64,000 bases of DNA from Pelagibacteraceae bacterium AG-426-M19 (GCA_003210025.1 QCNW01000001.1:1-64000); one strand, 5' to 3'; positions 53,685 through 62,312 are shown, counted from the first letter of the stretch. The notes: generated by a model not told the origin, from the sequence alone. Numbers and translations are program-made.

Positions 53685-54134
53685 TTAAATTTTAAGATCT
53701 AGTCGCGGTTTCCAAAATGGTCTGAAGAGTTCAATTTTTGGACATCTATTCATAACTACTTTTAAACCTGCATCTTCAGCAATTTTTGCTGCATCATGAT
53801 TAATTACACCTATTTGTCCCCATAATACTTTTGCTCCAATTGATATTGCCTCTTCAGCAATTCCATAAAGATCCTCGGATTTTCTAAATACTTCAACCAT
53901 ATCAACAGGTCTATCGATAGCCGATAAATTTGGATAAACTTTTAAATTTCTAATTTCCTTTATACCTGGTTTAGGATTTACAGGTATCATGTCATAACCA
54001 GTTTCGTGCAAAACTCTTAATACACCATAGCTAAATTTGGTTTTGTCTGGGCTAGCACCAACCATAGCAATTGTCTTAACTGAACTTAAAATATCTTTTA
54101 AATACTCAGCACTATAAGGCTCGTTATGATTCAT
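53685..54134 (-). CDS. CoA-binding (Rossmann) protein, YccU-like, copy 1
   Basis: 149 residues. KTIAMVGASPDKTKFSYGVLRVLHETGYDMIPVNPKPG is the same CoA-binding fold as its neighbour, with VLWGQIGVINHDAAKIAEDAGLKVVMNRCPKIE. The conserved NRCPK end contains a Cys absent in some homologues. It follows the ferredoxin gene by 2 bp, and so belongs to the methanethiol-oxidase operon. Confidence 0.85.
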   Translation of the reverse strand: MNHNEPYSAEYLKDILSSVKTIAMVGASPDKTKFSYGVLRVLHETGYDMIPVNPKPGIKEIRNLKVYPNLSAIDRPVDMVEVFRKSEDLYGIAEEAISIGAKVLWGQIGVINHDAAKIAEDAGLKVVMNRCPKIELFRPFWKPRLDLKI

Positions 54135-54136
54135 TT

Positions 54137-54502
54137 TTATTTTTTTTCATCCTTTTTATTAGCGATATCTGCTTTTAATTCGTGAGGTTCTAAAGGGTCT
54201 AGAAAAGGATTTCGATATAATTTATCATGACTTTCAACTCCTATCTCAATTGTGCAATCTGTTTTTGCTTTAGCAACACATAAAATAATATATCCATCAT
54301 TTATTTGTCTATTATTTAAAGCAACTTGAGAGCGTTGATCAACTTTTCCATTAATTAGTTTAGCTGCACATGTAATACATCCTCCATACTGACATCCGTA
54401 TGGAAGATCGACACCTTGATCTCTTAATTCATTTAATAGAGGTTTTTTTCCACTTACCTCAAATGCACTGTTATTTCTGTTTGAGATTGTAATCTTTGTC
54501 AT
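54137..54502 (-). CDS. Plant-type 2Fe-2S ferredoxin
   Basis: 121 residues. YGCQYGGCITCAAKLINGKVDQ has the C-x4-C-x2-C motif, and IILCVAKAKTDCTIEIG supplies the fourth Cys. The end (residues 95-121) has a charged extension. It overlaps the MtoX-like gene (ATGA). It may carry electrons for that enzyme or for the Rieske oxygenase upstream; neither is shown. Confidence 0.85.
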   Translation of the reverse strand: MTKITISNRNNSAFEVSGKKPLLNELRDQGVDLPYGCQYGGCITCAAKLINGKVDQRSQVALNNRQINDGYIILCVAKAKTDCTIEIGVESHDKLYRNPFLDPLEPHELKADIANKKDEKK

Positions 54503-55851
54503 AGCCAGATATCACTTGTGCAATCTCCACCTGGATATCTACTTTCATGACACCTACTAGGTCCATTTGGCTCTTTACCAAAATCAACAATAAAATCTTT
54601 ATTAATTTTCATTCCGCCATTTTCAACATCGCAATCAATCATAATCATTGCTCCGCCCTGTTTTCTTATTTCAGGATAAAATTGATTATCCCAAGTAGAA
54701 AATAATGATGTTGTTACATACATCCTTTTGCCATCTAAAGATAATTGATACATTTGAGGTCCACCAGCAATTTTAACACCATTTACTTCTGGAGCCTTTC
54801 CTAACAATCCACCCATCCAAACTTGACCAGTTAATTTTGGTTTATGTGGATCTGAAATATCATATTGCCTCATATCACCATGAAGCCAATTATTTATATA
54901 GAGATATTTATCATCCATTGAAACTAATATCGCTGACATAACTCCAGGCACAGGGATTGGCCAATCAGGATGTGGTTCATTTTCAACATCAATTATTTTT
55001 TCCCATTCCCATTTTCCCTCTTTTGATTTCCAAAAATGAATTACATTTGCACTTAGTGCTGCACCACAAAATCCATGACTACTGTCAGGATTATGCATAA
55101 ATTTTACTTCTAATGGTATTAAACCATCTTCGCCTAAATACATTGTTTGAACTGGCTCTTTTTTTTTAAAATCCCAAACATGTAGCCGTCTACCATATTT
55201 CAAATGACCAACTTCCTCTAAGTCAAATCCGGGCATGAAAGTATTAGGAGCAGCCCATTCAGAACTAACCATCACATTGTGTCTTGGTTGATACCAGAAG
55301 TCATAACTAAAAGGTATATCTCCCATTGAATTTTCCCATCTACCTACAATTTCAAAATCTTTATTTAAATGTAAATATCCTCCAGGAGCTTCTCCTCGAG
55401 CATCTCCAAGAAAAGAAATAATAATTTCAGAACCTAGGCAATGAACTGTATGTGGTCCTGATAAATTAGTTTTTTTCTTTATTTCAGATCCTTCTACTAC
55501 TTTATGTATTTTTGGAGCTTTAGGATCAGATGCAGTATCAACAACATAAATGTTATTTGATCTAACACCTGGAACTAATAAATATTTTCTGCTCATGTTT
55601 GAGTCACCATGACAAGAAGAACATGCATTCCATCCCATGTGATGCAATTCGTCACCAATACCTGGCATTTCAAGTCTATGAATTACTTTAGAATATGTAG
55701 GGCTTTGCGGATCAACATCTACAGTTGCTAAATAGTCCGGTTTTTGTATTCCCGTCCCTGTGTAAATAGCTATAGTATATAAAAGCTTTTCTTTTGGTGC
55801 TTTTATTGCTTCTGCAGGACTAGCATATCCAGGGCCACAGCATCCATCCAT
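54499..55851 (-). CDS. Selenium-binding protein family / methanethiol oxidase (MtoX-like)
   Basis: 450 residues. It starts MDGCCGPGYASPAEA and has HHMGWNACSSCHGD (the conserved Cys motif of SBP56/methanethiol oxidase) and a beta-propeller built of blocks such as PHTVHCLGSEIIISFLGDA, HNPDSSHGFCGAALSANVIHF and YINNWLHGDMRQYDIS. Family known activity: oxidation of methanethiol to formaldehyde, H2O2 and sulfide. No signal peptide is obvious, although some MtoX are periplasmic. Methanethiol is a known product of DMSP demethylation in SAR11; the substrate here is inference. Confidence 0.85.
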   Translation of the reverse strand: MDGCCGPGYASPAEAIKAPKEKLLYTIAIYTGTGIQKPDYLATVDVDPQSPTYSKVIHRLEMPGIGDELHHMGWNACSSCHGDSNMSRKYLLVPGVRSNNIYVVDTASDPKAPKIHKVVEGSEIKKKTNLSGPHTVHCLGSEIIISFLGDARGEAPGGYLHLNKDFEIVGRWENSMGDIPFSYDFWYQPRHNVMVSSEWAAPNTFMPGFDLEEVGHLKYGRRLHVWDFKKKEPVQTMYLGEDGLIPLEVKFMHNPDSSHGFCGAALSANVIHFWKSKEGKWEWEKIIDVENEPHPDWPIPVPGVMSAILVSMDDKYLYINNWLHGDMRQYDISDPHKPKLTGQVWMGGLLGKAPEVNGVKIAGGPQMYQLSLDGKRMYVTTSLFSTWDNQFYPEIRKQGGAMIMIDCDVENGGMKINKDFIVDFGKEPNGPSRCHESRYPGGDCTSDIWL

Positions 55852-55911
55852 GATTGATTTTCTCCTTTGATTACAACTTAATCTTTTTTTTAGGTTACTT
55901 CAACTTAATGG

Positions 55912-56685
55912 TTATTTGTTTTTCCAACTTGGATTTCTTTTTTCGATAAAAGCACTTATACCCTCTTTGGCATCATAAGATGACATATTAAGTGTCATCA
56001 TCTTACTTGTATAATCATAAGCCTTGTTGAGAGGCATTTCGAGTTGTTTATAAAAAGCTTTTTTACCTATTTTGATGGTTAAATTTGATTTTGAAGATAT
56101 TTTTTTTGCAATATCTAAAACTTTTTTATTCAAAGTTTTTGGGCTGTAATGATCATTTATCAAACCTATTTCCTTTGCATATTTTGCACTAATTGGATCA
56201 CCAGTTAGGAGCATTTCCATCATTCTTTTTCTACTAATTTTTCGACTGACAGCTACCATAGGAGTGCTGCAAAATAATCCAATTTTTACTCCAGGTGTAG
56301 CAAATGTTGCTGAGTTTGTACTATATGCAAGATCACAACTTGCTGCTAATTGACATCCAGCTGCGTAAGCTGCTCCATGTACTTTCGCTATCACTGGTTT
56401 ATTTCCTTCTACAATTTGCATCATAAGTTTTGAACAAAGTTTAAAAAGTTTTAGATGATTAGATCTATTTTTTATACCTCTTACCTCTTTTAAGTTATGG
56501 CCTGCACTAAATCCTTTTCCAGCACCTTCTAAAATAATGACCCTTGTTTCTTTATCATCATCTAATTTTTTGAATGCCTTTAATAAAGATGAAAGAGTTT
56601 TGTAGGATAATGAATTATAAGTTTTTTGATCATTAATTAAAACTCTTTTAACGCCTGGTGATACTTTATTTATTTTTACAGTCAT
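55912..56685 (-). CDS. Enoyl-CoA hydratase/isomerase family protein
   Basis: 257 residues. GAGKGFSAGHNLKEV forms the first oxyanion strand, and VHGAAYAAGCQLAASCDLAYSTNSATFATPGVKIGLFC the second, with MEMLLTGDPISA. The usual catalytic Glu pair (GGA and E-x-x) is only partly present (GHNL has Asn), so a hydratase reaction is not certain. Next to nucleotidyltransferase by one base. Which CoA ester is used is unknown. Confidence 0.85.
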   Translation of the reverse strand: MTVKINKVSPGVKRVLINDQKTYNSLSYKTLSSLLKAFKKLDDDKETRVIILEGAGKGFSAGHNLKEVRGIKNRSNHLKLFKLCSKLMMQIVEGNKPVIAKVHGAAYAAGCQLAASCDLAYSTNSATFATPGVKIGLFCSTPMVAVSRKISRKRMMEMLLTGDPISAKYAKEIGLINDHYSPKTLNKKVLDIAKKISSKSNLTIKIGKKAFYKQLEMPLNKAYDYTSKMMTLNMSSYDAKEGISAFIEKRNPSWKNK

Positions 56686-57060
56686 CTATTTTAATTGACC
56701 TTCTTCTCTCATCTTGGCTCTTATTTTAGTTGCTGAAATTTTTTGAATCTCTTCTGATAGAACTATTTCTTCAATTTTATATCCTACACCTCTTCCATAA
56801 CAAATATTTGTAATATTAGGTACAAGCATAATTTTAAACCTACCCTCAAACTCTGGATTAAGTTTTTCCTCAATGTTTTTTTTTACAGTTTCAAAATCAA
56901 ATGGGTTATCATCAACACCTTGAACATCTCTAATTTGAATACAAACTTGTCCTGTTTTTTTTATAATTTCTTTAAATAGAGTATAGTGACCATCATGAAA
57001 CGGTTGCCATCTTCCTAACATTTGTGCTGTTGGTTTTTTATTATCCCATTGATAAGTCAT
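56686..57060 (-). CDS. Small HxGH-motif nucleotidyltransferase
   Basis: About 124 residues from the ATG at 57060 (MTYQWDNKKPTAQMLGRWQP), which overlaps the upstream stop as ATGA; the track start lies 11 codons upstream. GRWQPFHDGHYTLF is the HxGH motif of cytidylyl- and adenylyltransferases (as in NMN adenylyltransferase), and SATKIRAKMREEG is the ISSTxIR-like end. It would add a nucleotide to a phosphorylated compound. It is coupled to a small kinase gene; substrate unknown. Confidence 0.75.
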   Translation of the reverse strand: MTYQWDNKKPTAQMLGRWQPFHDGHYTLFKEIIKKTGQVCIQIRDVQGVDDNPFDFETVKKNIEEKLNPEFEGRFKIMLVPNITNICYGRGVGYKIEEIVLSEEIQKISATKIRAKMREEGQLK

Positions 57061-57467
57061 TTTTTTATCTCCTCTGAAATCTTTGGTGCCCAAGACTTGG
57101 CGTCCTGAGAGGTAACGTGAAAGTCATATTTCTCAGGTTTTACAAACATTTTATTCGTATCATCAAATCTACCCTTTTTTATTGTATCTACCCAAATTAC
57201 ATAATCTGCTGGGAATAAGCTTCTAGCTTTTGGAGTAGGGCAAACAAAATCTGCAACAACATAATTTCCTTCATCTTTTAATTTTAAAGCAAAGTCTGCC
57301 ATTCTTTTTGCTTGTCTTGATCTACCTTGTTCTGAAAAATCCCAATCATTTGCAGCTTTTCTTACTTCATCTGCGTTTAATCTTTTTGCATTTAATAGTG
57401 GTGCTAATTCTTCAGCTAAAGTTGTTTTGCCAGCTCCTGGCAGTCCCATAATTAATATAATTTTCAT
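57057..57467 (-). CDS. APS-kinase-like small P-loop kinase
   Basis: 136 residues. MGLPGAGKTTLAEELAPLL is the Walker A loop, NADEVRKAANDWDFSEQGRSRQAKRMADFALKL the APS-kinase-like helix, and ADFVCPTPKARSLFPADYVIWVD the core. Typical APS kinases are near 190-200 residues, so this is short and may phosphorylate a different compound. Coupled to a nucleotidyltransferase, suggesting a two-step activation. Confidence 0.75.
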   Translation of the reverse strand: MKIILIMGLPGAGKTTLAEELAPLLNAKRLNADEVRKAANDWDFSEQGRSRQAKRMADFALKLKDEGNYVVADFVCPTPKARSLFPADYVIWVDTIKKGRFDDTNKMFVKPEKYDFHVTSQDAKSWAPKISEEIKK

Positions 57468-57482
57468 GTTTTAGTTTTACCT

Positions 57483-58658
57483 TTAAATTAAATTACCAGC
57501 AACCCACTTATGAAAGTGATGTGTTGGATTGTCCATCTTTGGAGAAAAATTACCACCATTATAAGCTGGAGAGTTTCTACCTATTTGCATACTTTGAATT
57601 ATATCTACATCTTCTTTTTGAATGTCTTCCCATTGTTTGTGATTTTTTTGTCTTAGAGATTTAAATTTTGTTGAAGTTGCCGCTTCATCTCCTACATAAT
57701 AAATTTCCATATGTTCTATTGTAAATTCATGATTGATTGGCTCTAACCAATAAGCATAATAATGATCTTTGTGAATACCTAACATTACATTTGGAAATAA
57801 AGCTACGTACTCAGCTATATTTTCTTTATCTTTCGGCCAATTAGGAAAGCATGGAAACTTTTCATTTCCTTCAAACCTTGGATTATAAACAACTGTTCCT
57901 TGTCCAGCAAAACGATTTGATAGCCCTTGAATATGATAGTGATCTTCTAATTTTGAATAAGAATTTAATCCTGGATGAACCCATGGCAAATGATAGCTTT
58001 CACAATAATTTTCAATTGCAAATTTCCAATTACATTTTGCATCTAATTTAAAATAACCATAATCATTTGCATGATGAATTAATTCTCTATCTTTCAAAGG
58101 CCAAAATTTTTCCCATCTTTGACTTAAAGGACCAATGTAGTCCTCAAACGAAATTTCATTGTTGTTAATATTAATCATAATCAGATCCAACCAAATATAT
58201 GATCTTATCTCTTTTAAATTACTTTTTGATTTATCAAATTCAGGTGTTTGATGAAAATTCATACCTCCTATATGAGGTGTAGCAATTAATTTTCCCTCTA
58301 GATCATAAGACCATGAATGATATGAGCACCTCATAACATTTCTAATTTTGCCAGCTTCTTTGACTAATTTAACTCCTCTATGACTACAAATATTATGGAA
58401 AACTTTTATTTCTTTATTTTTTGTTCTAACAATAAGCAAAGGTATTCCAAGTAAATCAATTGGTTTCACATCGCCTTCATCTGGAATAGAACTTCCTACT
58501 CCTATTACGATCCACTTATCTTCAAATAATTTTTTTCTTTCAATTAAAGTATATTCTTTACTGATGTAACATTCATTTGGTAAACCATGAGCTTCACTAA
58601 TTGGTTTAGATACAATATCTAACTTTTGTTTATCTATAATATTGTAAATTTCTGACAT
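57483..58658 (-). CDS. Rieske-type oxygenase, large subunit
   Basis: 391 residues. The Rieske centre is CSHRGVKL with CSYHSW (C-x-H, C-x2-H). The catalytic domain has NWKFAIENYCESYHLPWVHPGL: His-x4-His iron ligands, and the residue bridging to the Rieske centre is Glu, as in carnitine/betaine oxygenases, rather than Asp as in aromatic dioxygenases. A quaternary-ammonium substrate is therefore plausible. No small subunit or reductase is adjacent; the operon ferredoxin might serve. Confidence 0.85.
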   Translation of the reverse strand: MSEIYNIIDKQKLDIVSKPISEAHGLPNECYISKEYTLIERKKLFEDKWIVIGVGSSIPDEGDVKPIDLLGIPLLIVRTKNKEIKVFHNICSHRGVKLVKEAGKIRNVMRCSYHSWSYDLEGKLIATPHIGGMNFHQTPEFDKSKSNLKEIRSYIWLDLIMININNNEISFEDYIGPLSQRWEKFWPLKDRELIHHANDYGYFKLDAKCNWKFAIENYCESYHLPWVHPGLNSYSKLEDHYHIQGLSNRFAGQGTVVYNPRFEGNEKFPCFPNWPKDKENIAEYVALFPNVMLGIHKDHYYAYWLEPINHEFTIEHMEIYYVGDEAATSTKFKSLRQKNHKQWEDIQKEDVDIIQSMQIGRNSPAYNGGNFSPKMDNPTHHFHKWVAGNLI

Positions 58659-58661
58659 GGT

Positions 58662-59291
58662 TTATTTTATCACTTGATATAACCCCAACCAAGCATTTAC
58701 GTCTTTGCTCGCAATGTAATCTGATTTAAAAAATTTTATTTCTTTCCATTTATTTTGCTCTTTAAGTTGTTCAATTTTTTTATCAAAACCATATTCTTCA
58801 TGTATTCCCTCATTAATAGTAAAACAGATAAATCCATCATTCTTTGTAATCCTGATAAATTCCTCCAAAGCTGGTGGCTTTACATGTCCAAAAGTAAATG
58901 TACCAACACACATAACAGAGTCATATTCATCATCTTTTTTATTAATGGGTTTATTCAAGTCTACTTGTTCAAGCTTTTCATAAAGATCATTTGGTACTAA
59001 TTCTAATAACTTTTTTGAAAGATCTGCCCCATGAAAATTTTTAAAACCATGTTTTTTTAATTCAACACCCACTAGTCCGGTACCACAACCAGCATCATAA
59101 ATTTTTGCATCTTTATTTTTCTGAAATTCTGAAAATACTTTTGTTGTTTCTTTTGGTCCTGTGTAATTCCAATCGACCATATCCTTATCATATTTATTGC
59201 CATCTCCCCACTCATCGTAATATTTCATTACTTCATCGGTGTCTTTTAACTTATAGATGGGAATTTTATTACCTACGTCTTTTTGCGCCAT
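58662..59291 (-). CDS. Class I SAM-dependent methyltransferase
   Basis: 209 residues. AKIYDAGCGTGLVGVELKKHG is the AdoMet-binding motif I, followed by GADLSKKLLELV and a VMCVGTFTFGHVKPPALEEFIRI block. It lies 3 bp from the Rieske gene and 8 bp after egtD, so it shares the operon. Its methyl acceptor is unknown; a small metabolite is likely. Confidence 0.85.
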   Translation of the reverse strand: MAQKDVGNKIPIYKLKDTDEVMKYYDEWGDGNKYDKDMVDWNYTGPKETTKVFSEFQKNKDAKIYDAGCGTGLVGVELKKHGFKNFHGADLSKKLLELVPNDLYEKLEQVDLNKPINKKDDEYDSVMCVGTFTFGHVKPPALEEFIRITKNDGFICFTINEGIHEEYGFDKKIEQLKEQNKWKEIKFFKSDYIASKDVNAWLGLYQVIK

Positions 59292-59299
59292 AATAAAAC

Positions 59300-60262
59300 T
59301 TACTTCACTTTTAATAAAAAAACTCCAAAATAATTTTTTTTATCTGAAAAATATTTTAAGACTTTAAAACCAGATTTATTAACTAATTTAACAAAGTTAT
59401 TTTTTGAATATTTATGAGAATTTTCAGTATGAATTGTTTCGTTTTTAGTAAATTTAATATTCTTTTTATTAATTTTTAAAGTGAAATTTTTTTTTGAAAT
59501 AAGATGCATTTCAATTCTATTTTTTTTTAAATTATAGAATGCTTTATGATCAAAATTTTTAGTTTGAAAATTTGAATTACAAATTTTGTTTACTACATTT
59601 AATATATTTTTATTAAATTTTGCTGTAACTCCCGATTTATCATTGTAAGCATTTTCAAGAGTTTTCTTATTTTTGATCAAATCAACACCAATTACTAAAT
59701 AAGAATTTCTGCCTATGATTTTTGAAAAATTTTTTAATATTTTTTTTGCATTTTTGGGTAAATAATTTCCTATTGTCGATCCTGGAAAAAAACTGACTAT
59801 TTTTTTTTTATTTTTTAAAATTTTATTTAATCTGTTTGTCTGACTAAAATCTGCACATATTGCTGTTACTTTTAAATCTGAGAATTTTTTTGCAATTATT
59901 GATGCATTTTCAAACAAATATTCCTTACTAATATCTATAGGTATGTATTCCTTGGGTTCACTTAATGATTTAATAAATTTATTGATTTTTTTATTTGAAC
60001 CACTGCCAAATTCTACAATTGTTGAATTAATTGGTAATTTCTTTCTTATCTCTTTTTGTAAGTTACCTAGTATTTCTAACTCTTTATTTGTTGGATAATA
60101 TTCTTTAAGATTTGTAATTTTATTAAATAACTTTGAACCTTTTTCATCATAAAAATATTTAGGTAATAAATATTTTTGTTTTTTATTTAATAATCCTTGT
60201 AAGATTAATTTTTTATCGTCTTGAATTTGATTGTTTATATTTATTAATTTTAAATTAGTCAC
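59300..60262 (-). CDS. egtD: L-histidine N(alpha)-methyltransferase (ergothioneine biosynthesis)
   Basis: 320 residues, GTG start; the stop of egtB (TAG) overlaps the start. LLNKKQKYLLPKYFYDEKGSKLFNKITNLKEYYPTNKELEIL is the EgtD N-terminal block, and IVEFGSGSNKKINKFIKSL and SFFPGSTIGNYLP are AdoMet-binding motifs of the family. Trimethylates histidine to hercynine. Directly downstream of egtB. Confidence 0.93.
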   Translation of the reverse strand: MTNLKLININNQIQDDKKLILQGLLNKKQKYLLPKYFYDEKGSKLFNKITNLKEYYPTNKELEILGNLQKEIRKKLPINSTIVEFGSGSNKKINKFIKSLSEPKEYIPIDISKEYLFENASIIAKKFSDLKVTAICADFSQTNRLNKILKNKKKIVSFFPGSTIGNYLPKNAKKILKNFSKIIGRNSYLVIGVDLIKNKKTLENAYNDKSGVTAKFNKNILNVVNKICNSNFQTKNFDHKAFYNLKKNRIEMHLISKKNFTLKINKKNIKFTKNETIHTENSHKYSKNNFVKLVNKSGFKVLKYFSDKKNYFGVFLLKVK

Positions 60263-61479
60263 TAGATGTCATCAGCTAGTCTGACACCGCAAAACTGCCA
60301 AGTATCACTTGGATAAAAGAAATTTCTATAAGATGCTCTAATATGATTAATAGATGTAGAATGCGAGCCGCCTTTTAAGACAAACTGATTACACATGAAC
60401 TTATTATTATATTCTCCTAGATTTCCTTCATAAGGTTTGTATTTTTTATAAGGTGTGTAATTACTACTTGTCCAAGCCCATAAATTTCCATAAACATTGT
60501 CTGCTTTTTCTTCAACTTCATGAAAAATTTTATTTTCTAAAAAATTACCTTTTTTCTCAGATTGTTTTAAGAAGTACTCTAGTTCAAATTCGGTTGGTAA
60601 TCTTTTATTTTTGTATCTTGCAAAAGCATCTGCTTCATAGAAACTTATATGAGAAACTGGTTTTTCATTATCAATTTTTTTTAATCCATTTAATGTAAAA
60701 TAATTATTATTATCTATCCAATACATTGGTCTTTCTAATTTATTATTATTTACAAAGTCCCATCCATCAGATAACCAATACTCATGGTTTTTATATCCAC
60801 CATTATTAATAAATTCTTTCCACTCTCCATTAGTTACAAATGAATGTATTTTAAAAGGAACTAATTGTGTTTCTGATACTGGTAATTCATTATCGTAACA
60901 AAAAATATCTTCGTTGTTTCCATATTTAAATTTTTTAGCAGTTTCTAATATTAATTCATTTTTCTCTTTAGCAGCTGGTTTATCATCGTTAGAATTATAA
61001 GTCGGCATCAATGGATTGTTGTAAAAAATATTTTTAATATCCATTAACATTAATTCTTGATGTTGTTGTTCGTGATTTGAACCTAGTTCAACTAAAAATG
61101 ATGTCCTGTTATTTTTTGTTCTTTTTAAAAAATCTATAATATTTTCAGTTACATAATGTCTGTAATTTACGACATCTTTTAAGAGTGGTCTATTTAATGA
61201 ACCTCTCTTATTTCTAGGATTGTACTCACCTACAGAATTATAATATGAATTAAATATATAATTATAATCTTTGTTGAAAGGTTTGTAACTTTCATCCAAT
61301 TCAGACAAGATGAATTTTTCGAAGAACCATGTGGTGTGACCAAGATGCCACTTAAGAGGACTAACATTTTTGCTGGGCTGTATGACCATATCCTCAGCCT
61401 CTAAGTTTTCGCACAAGGATAGAGTTTGTTGTCTTGTTTTGGAGAATAATTCTGTAATTTGAGATGATTTGTTTTCCAT
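60262..61479 (-). CDS. egtB: Ergothioneine biosynthesis sulfoxide synthase
   Basis: 405 residues. The DinB-like N-terminal domain has WHLGHTTWFFEKF (iron ligand His48) and SNHEQQHQELMLMD (His136, His140). The formylglycine-generating-enzyme-like C-terminal domain ends FVLKGGSHSTSINHIRASYRN with the WQFCGVRLADD tail. It joins hercynine to a thiol (gamma-glutamylcysteine or cysteine). No EgtC or EgtE genes are in the window, so the thiol donor and the C-S lyase are unknown. Confidence 0.93.
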   Translation of the reverse strand: MENKSSQITELFSKTRQQTLSLCENLEAEDMVIQPSKNVSPLKWHLGHTTWFFEKFILSELDESYKPFNKDYNYIFNSYYNSVGEYNPRNKRGSLNRPLLKDVVNYRHYVTENIIDFLKRTKNNRTSFLVELGSNHEQQHQELMLMDIKNIFYNNPLMPTYNSNDDKPAAKEKNELILETAKKFKYGNNEDIFCYDNELPVSETQLVPFKIHSFVTNGEWKEFINNGGYKNHEYWLSDGWDFVNNNKLERPMYWIDNNNYFTLNGLKKIDNEKPVSHISFYEADAFARYKNKRLPTEFELEYFLKQSEKKGNFLENKIFHEVEEKADNVYGNLWAWTSSNYTPYKKYKPYEGNLGEYNNKFMCNQFVLKGGSHSTSINHIRASYRNFFYPSDTWQFCGVRLADDI

Positions 61480-61583
61480 GCCTAAATTTAATTAAATTTT
61501 CAGATCATGACAATGGGTTACAATGTGTTCGGGTATTTAATATTTTTATAGACACGGAATATAAAATAATACAGAATTTACTT

Positions 61584-62312
61584 ATGAATTTTTCTTTAGA
61601 AATAGGTCCTAAAACTGATTTAAGCACGTTGCCAAAGGTAAAAGATGTTTATGTTACAATGCTACCTGGGGGTGATTATAAAGAGACCGCTAAACAGTCT
61701 GGAGAGTTAGTTAAAGAGGGATTTAATCCAGTTCCTCACTTCCCAGCAAGGTCAATAAATGATGAAAATCAGCTGAAAGATTATGTTTCTAGATGTAAAG
61801 ATTTAGGTGTTAAGCAGGTCTTGGTTATAGGTGGAAGTCGTGACCCGATCGGACAATTTGATAGCTCATATCAAATGCTAGAGACAGGGTTTTTTGATGG
61901 TATCAAGATTGGAATTGCTGGACATCCTGAGGGGAGTCCTGATATATCCGACTCTGATTTAGAAAAAGCTATGATAGATAAAAAGCCTTATGCTGATTAT
62001 ATAGTCACACAGTGGCTAATGGATACTCAGCCTATTATAGATTTTATCTCAAAACAAACAATACCAGTTCATGTTGGAATAACTGGGCCAATGAAAATAT
62101 CTAGCTTAATTAAATTTGCTAATATTGTAGGGGCAAAAAATTCCATTAACTTTCTTAAATCTAATTTTAGTAAGGCGTTAGATTTATTGAAACCTAAAGA
62201 CCCTAATGATTTAATTGGGAAAGTTAAATCGCATACTGATTATTTCCACATTTATACATTCGGCGGCTTGAAGGAAACTAACAAGTGGTTGAAGGAGAAT
62301 AACTATGTCTAA
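61584..62312 (+). CDS. Methylenetetrahydrofolate reductase-like (MetF family) protein, short
   Basis: 242 residues from the ATG at 61584 (MNFSLEIGPKTDLSTLP). The track start extends 40 codons into the region divergent from egtB and is not credible. EIGPKTD and HFPARS occupy the usual FEFFPPK and HLTC positions, and GIAGHPEGSPDIS and VTQWLMD match the MTHFR folate and FAD regions. Typical MetF is about 290 residues; this lacks part of the end. It overlaps the DmdA-like gene by 8 bp, suggesting shared handling of methyl-folate. Confidence 0.8.
   Translation: MNFSLEIGPKTDLSTLPKVKDVYVTMLPGGDYKETAKQSGELVKEGFNPVPHFPARSINDENQLKDYVSRCKDLGVKQVLVIGGSRDPIGQFDSSYQMLETGFFDGIKIGIAGHPEGSPDISDSDLEKAMIDKKPYADYIVTQWLMDTQPIIDFISKQTIPVHVGITGPMKISSLIKFANIVGAKNSINFLKSNFSKALDLLKPKDPNDLIGKVKSHTDYFHIYTFGGLKETNKWLKENNYV

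Noticed and set aside
57057-57467. Assigning the small P-loop kinase as CysC of assimilatory sulfate reduction
   Set aside because: Too short for CysC, no other sulfate-assimilation genes nearby and its close partner is a nucleotidyltransferase.
61464-61583. Upstream extension of the MetF-like ORF (starting MICFPCLN)
   Set aside because: It runs through the promoter region divergent from egtB and adds non-family residues; the MTHFR fold begins at MNFSLEIG.
61480-62304. A glycine or SAM riboswitch ahead of the folate methyltransferase pair
   Set aside because: I looked for the paired stems and conserved cores expected in SAR11 glycine and SAM-V riboswitches in the 104-bp upstream region and saw none that I could support by eye.
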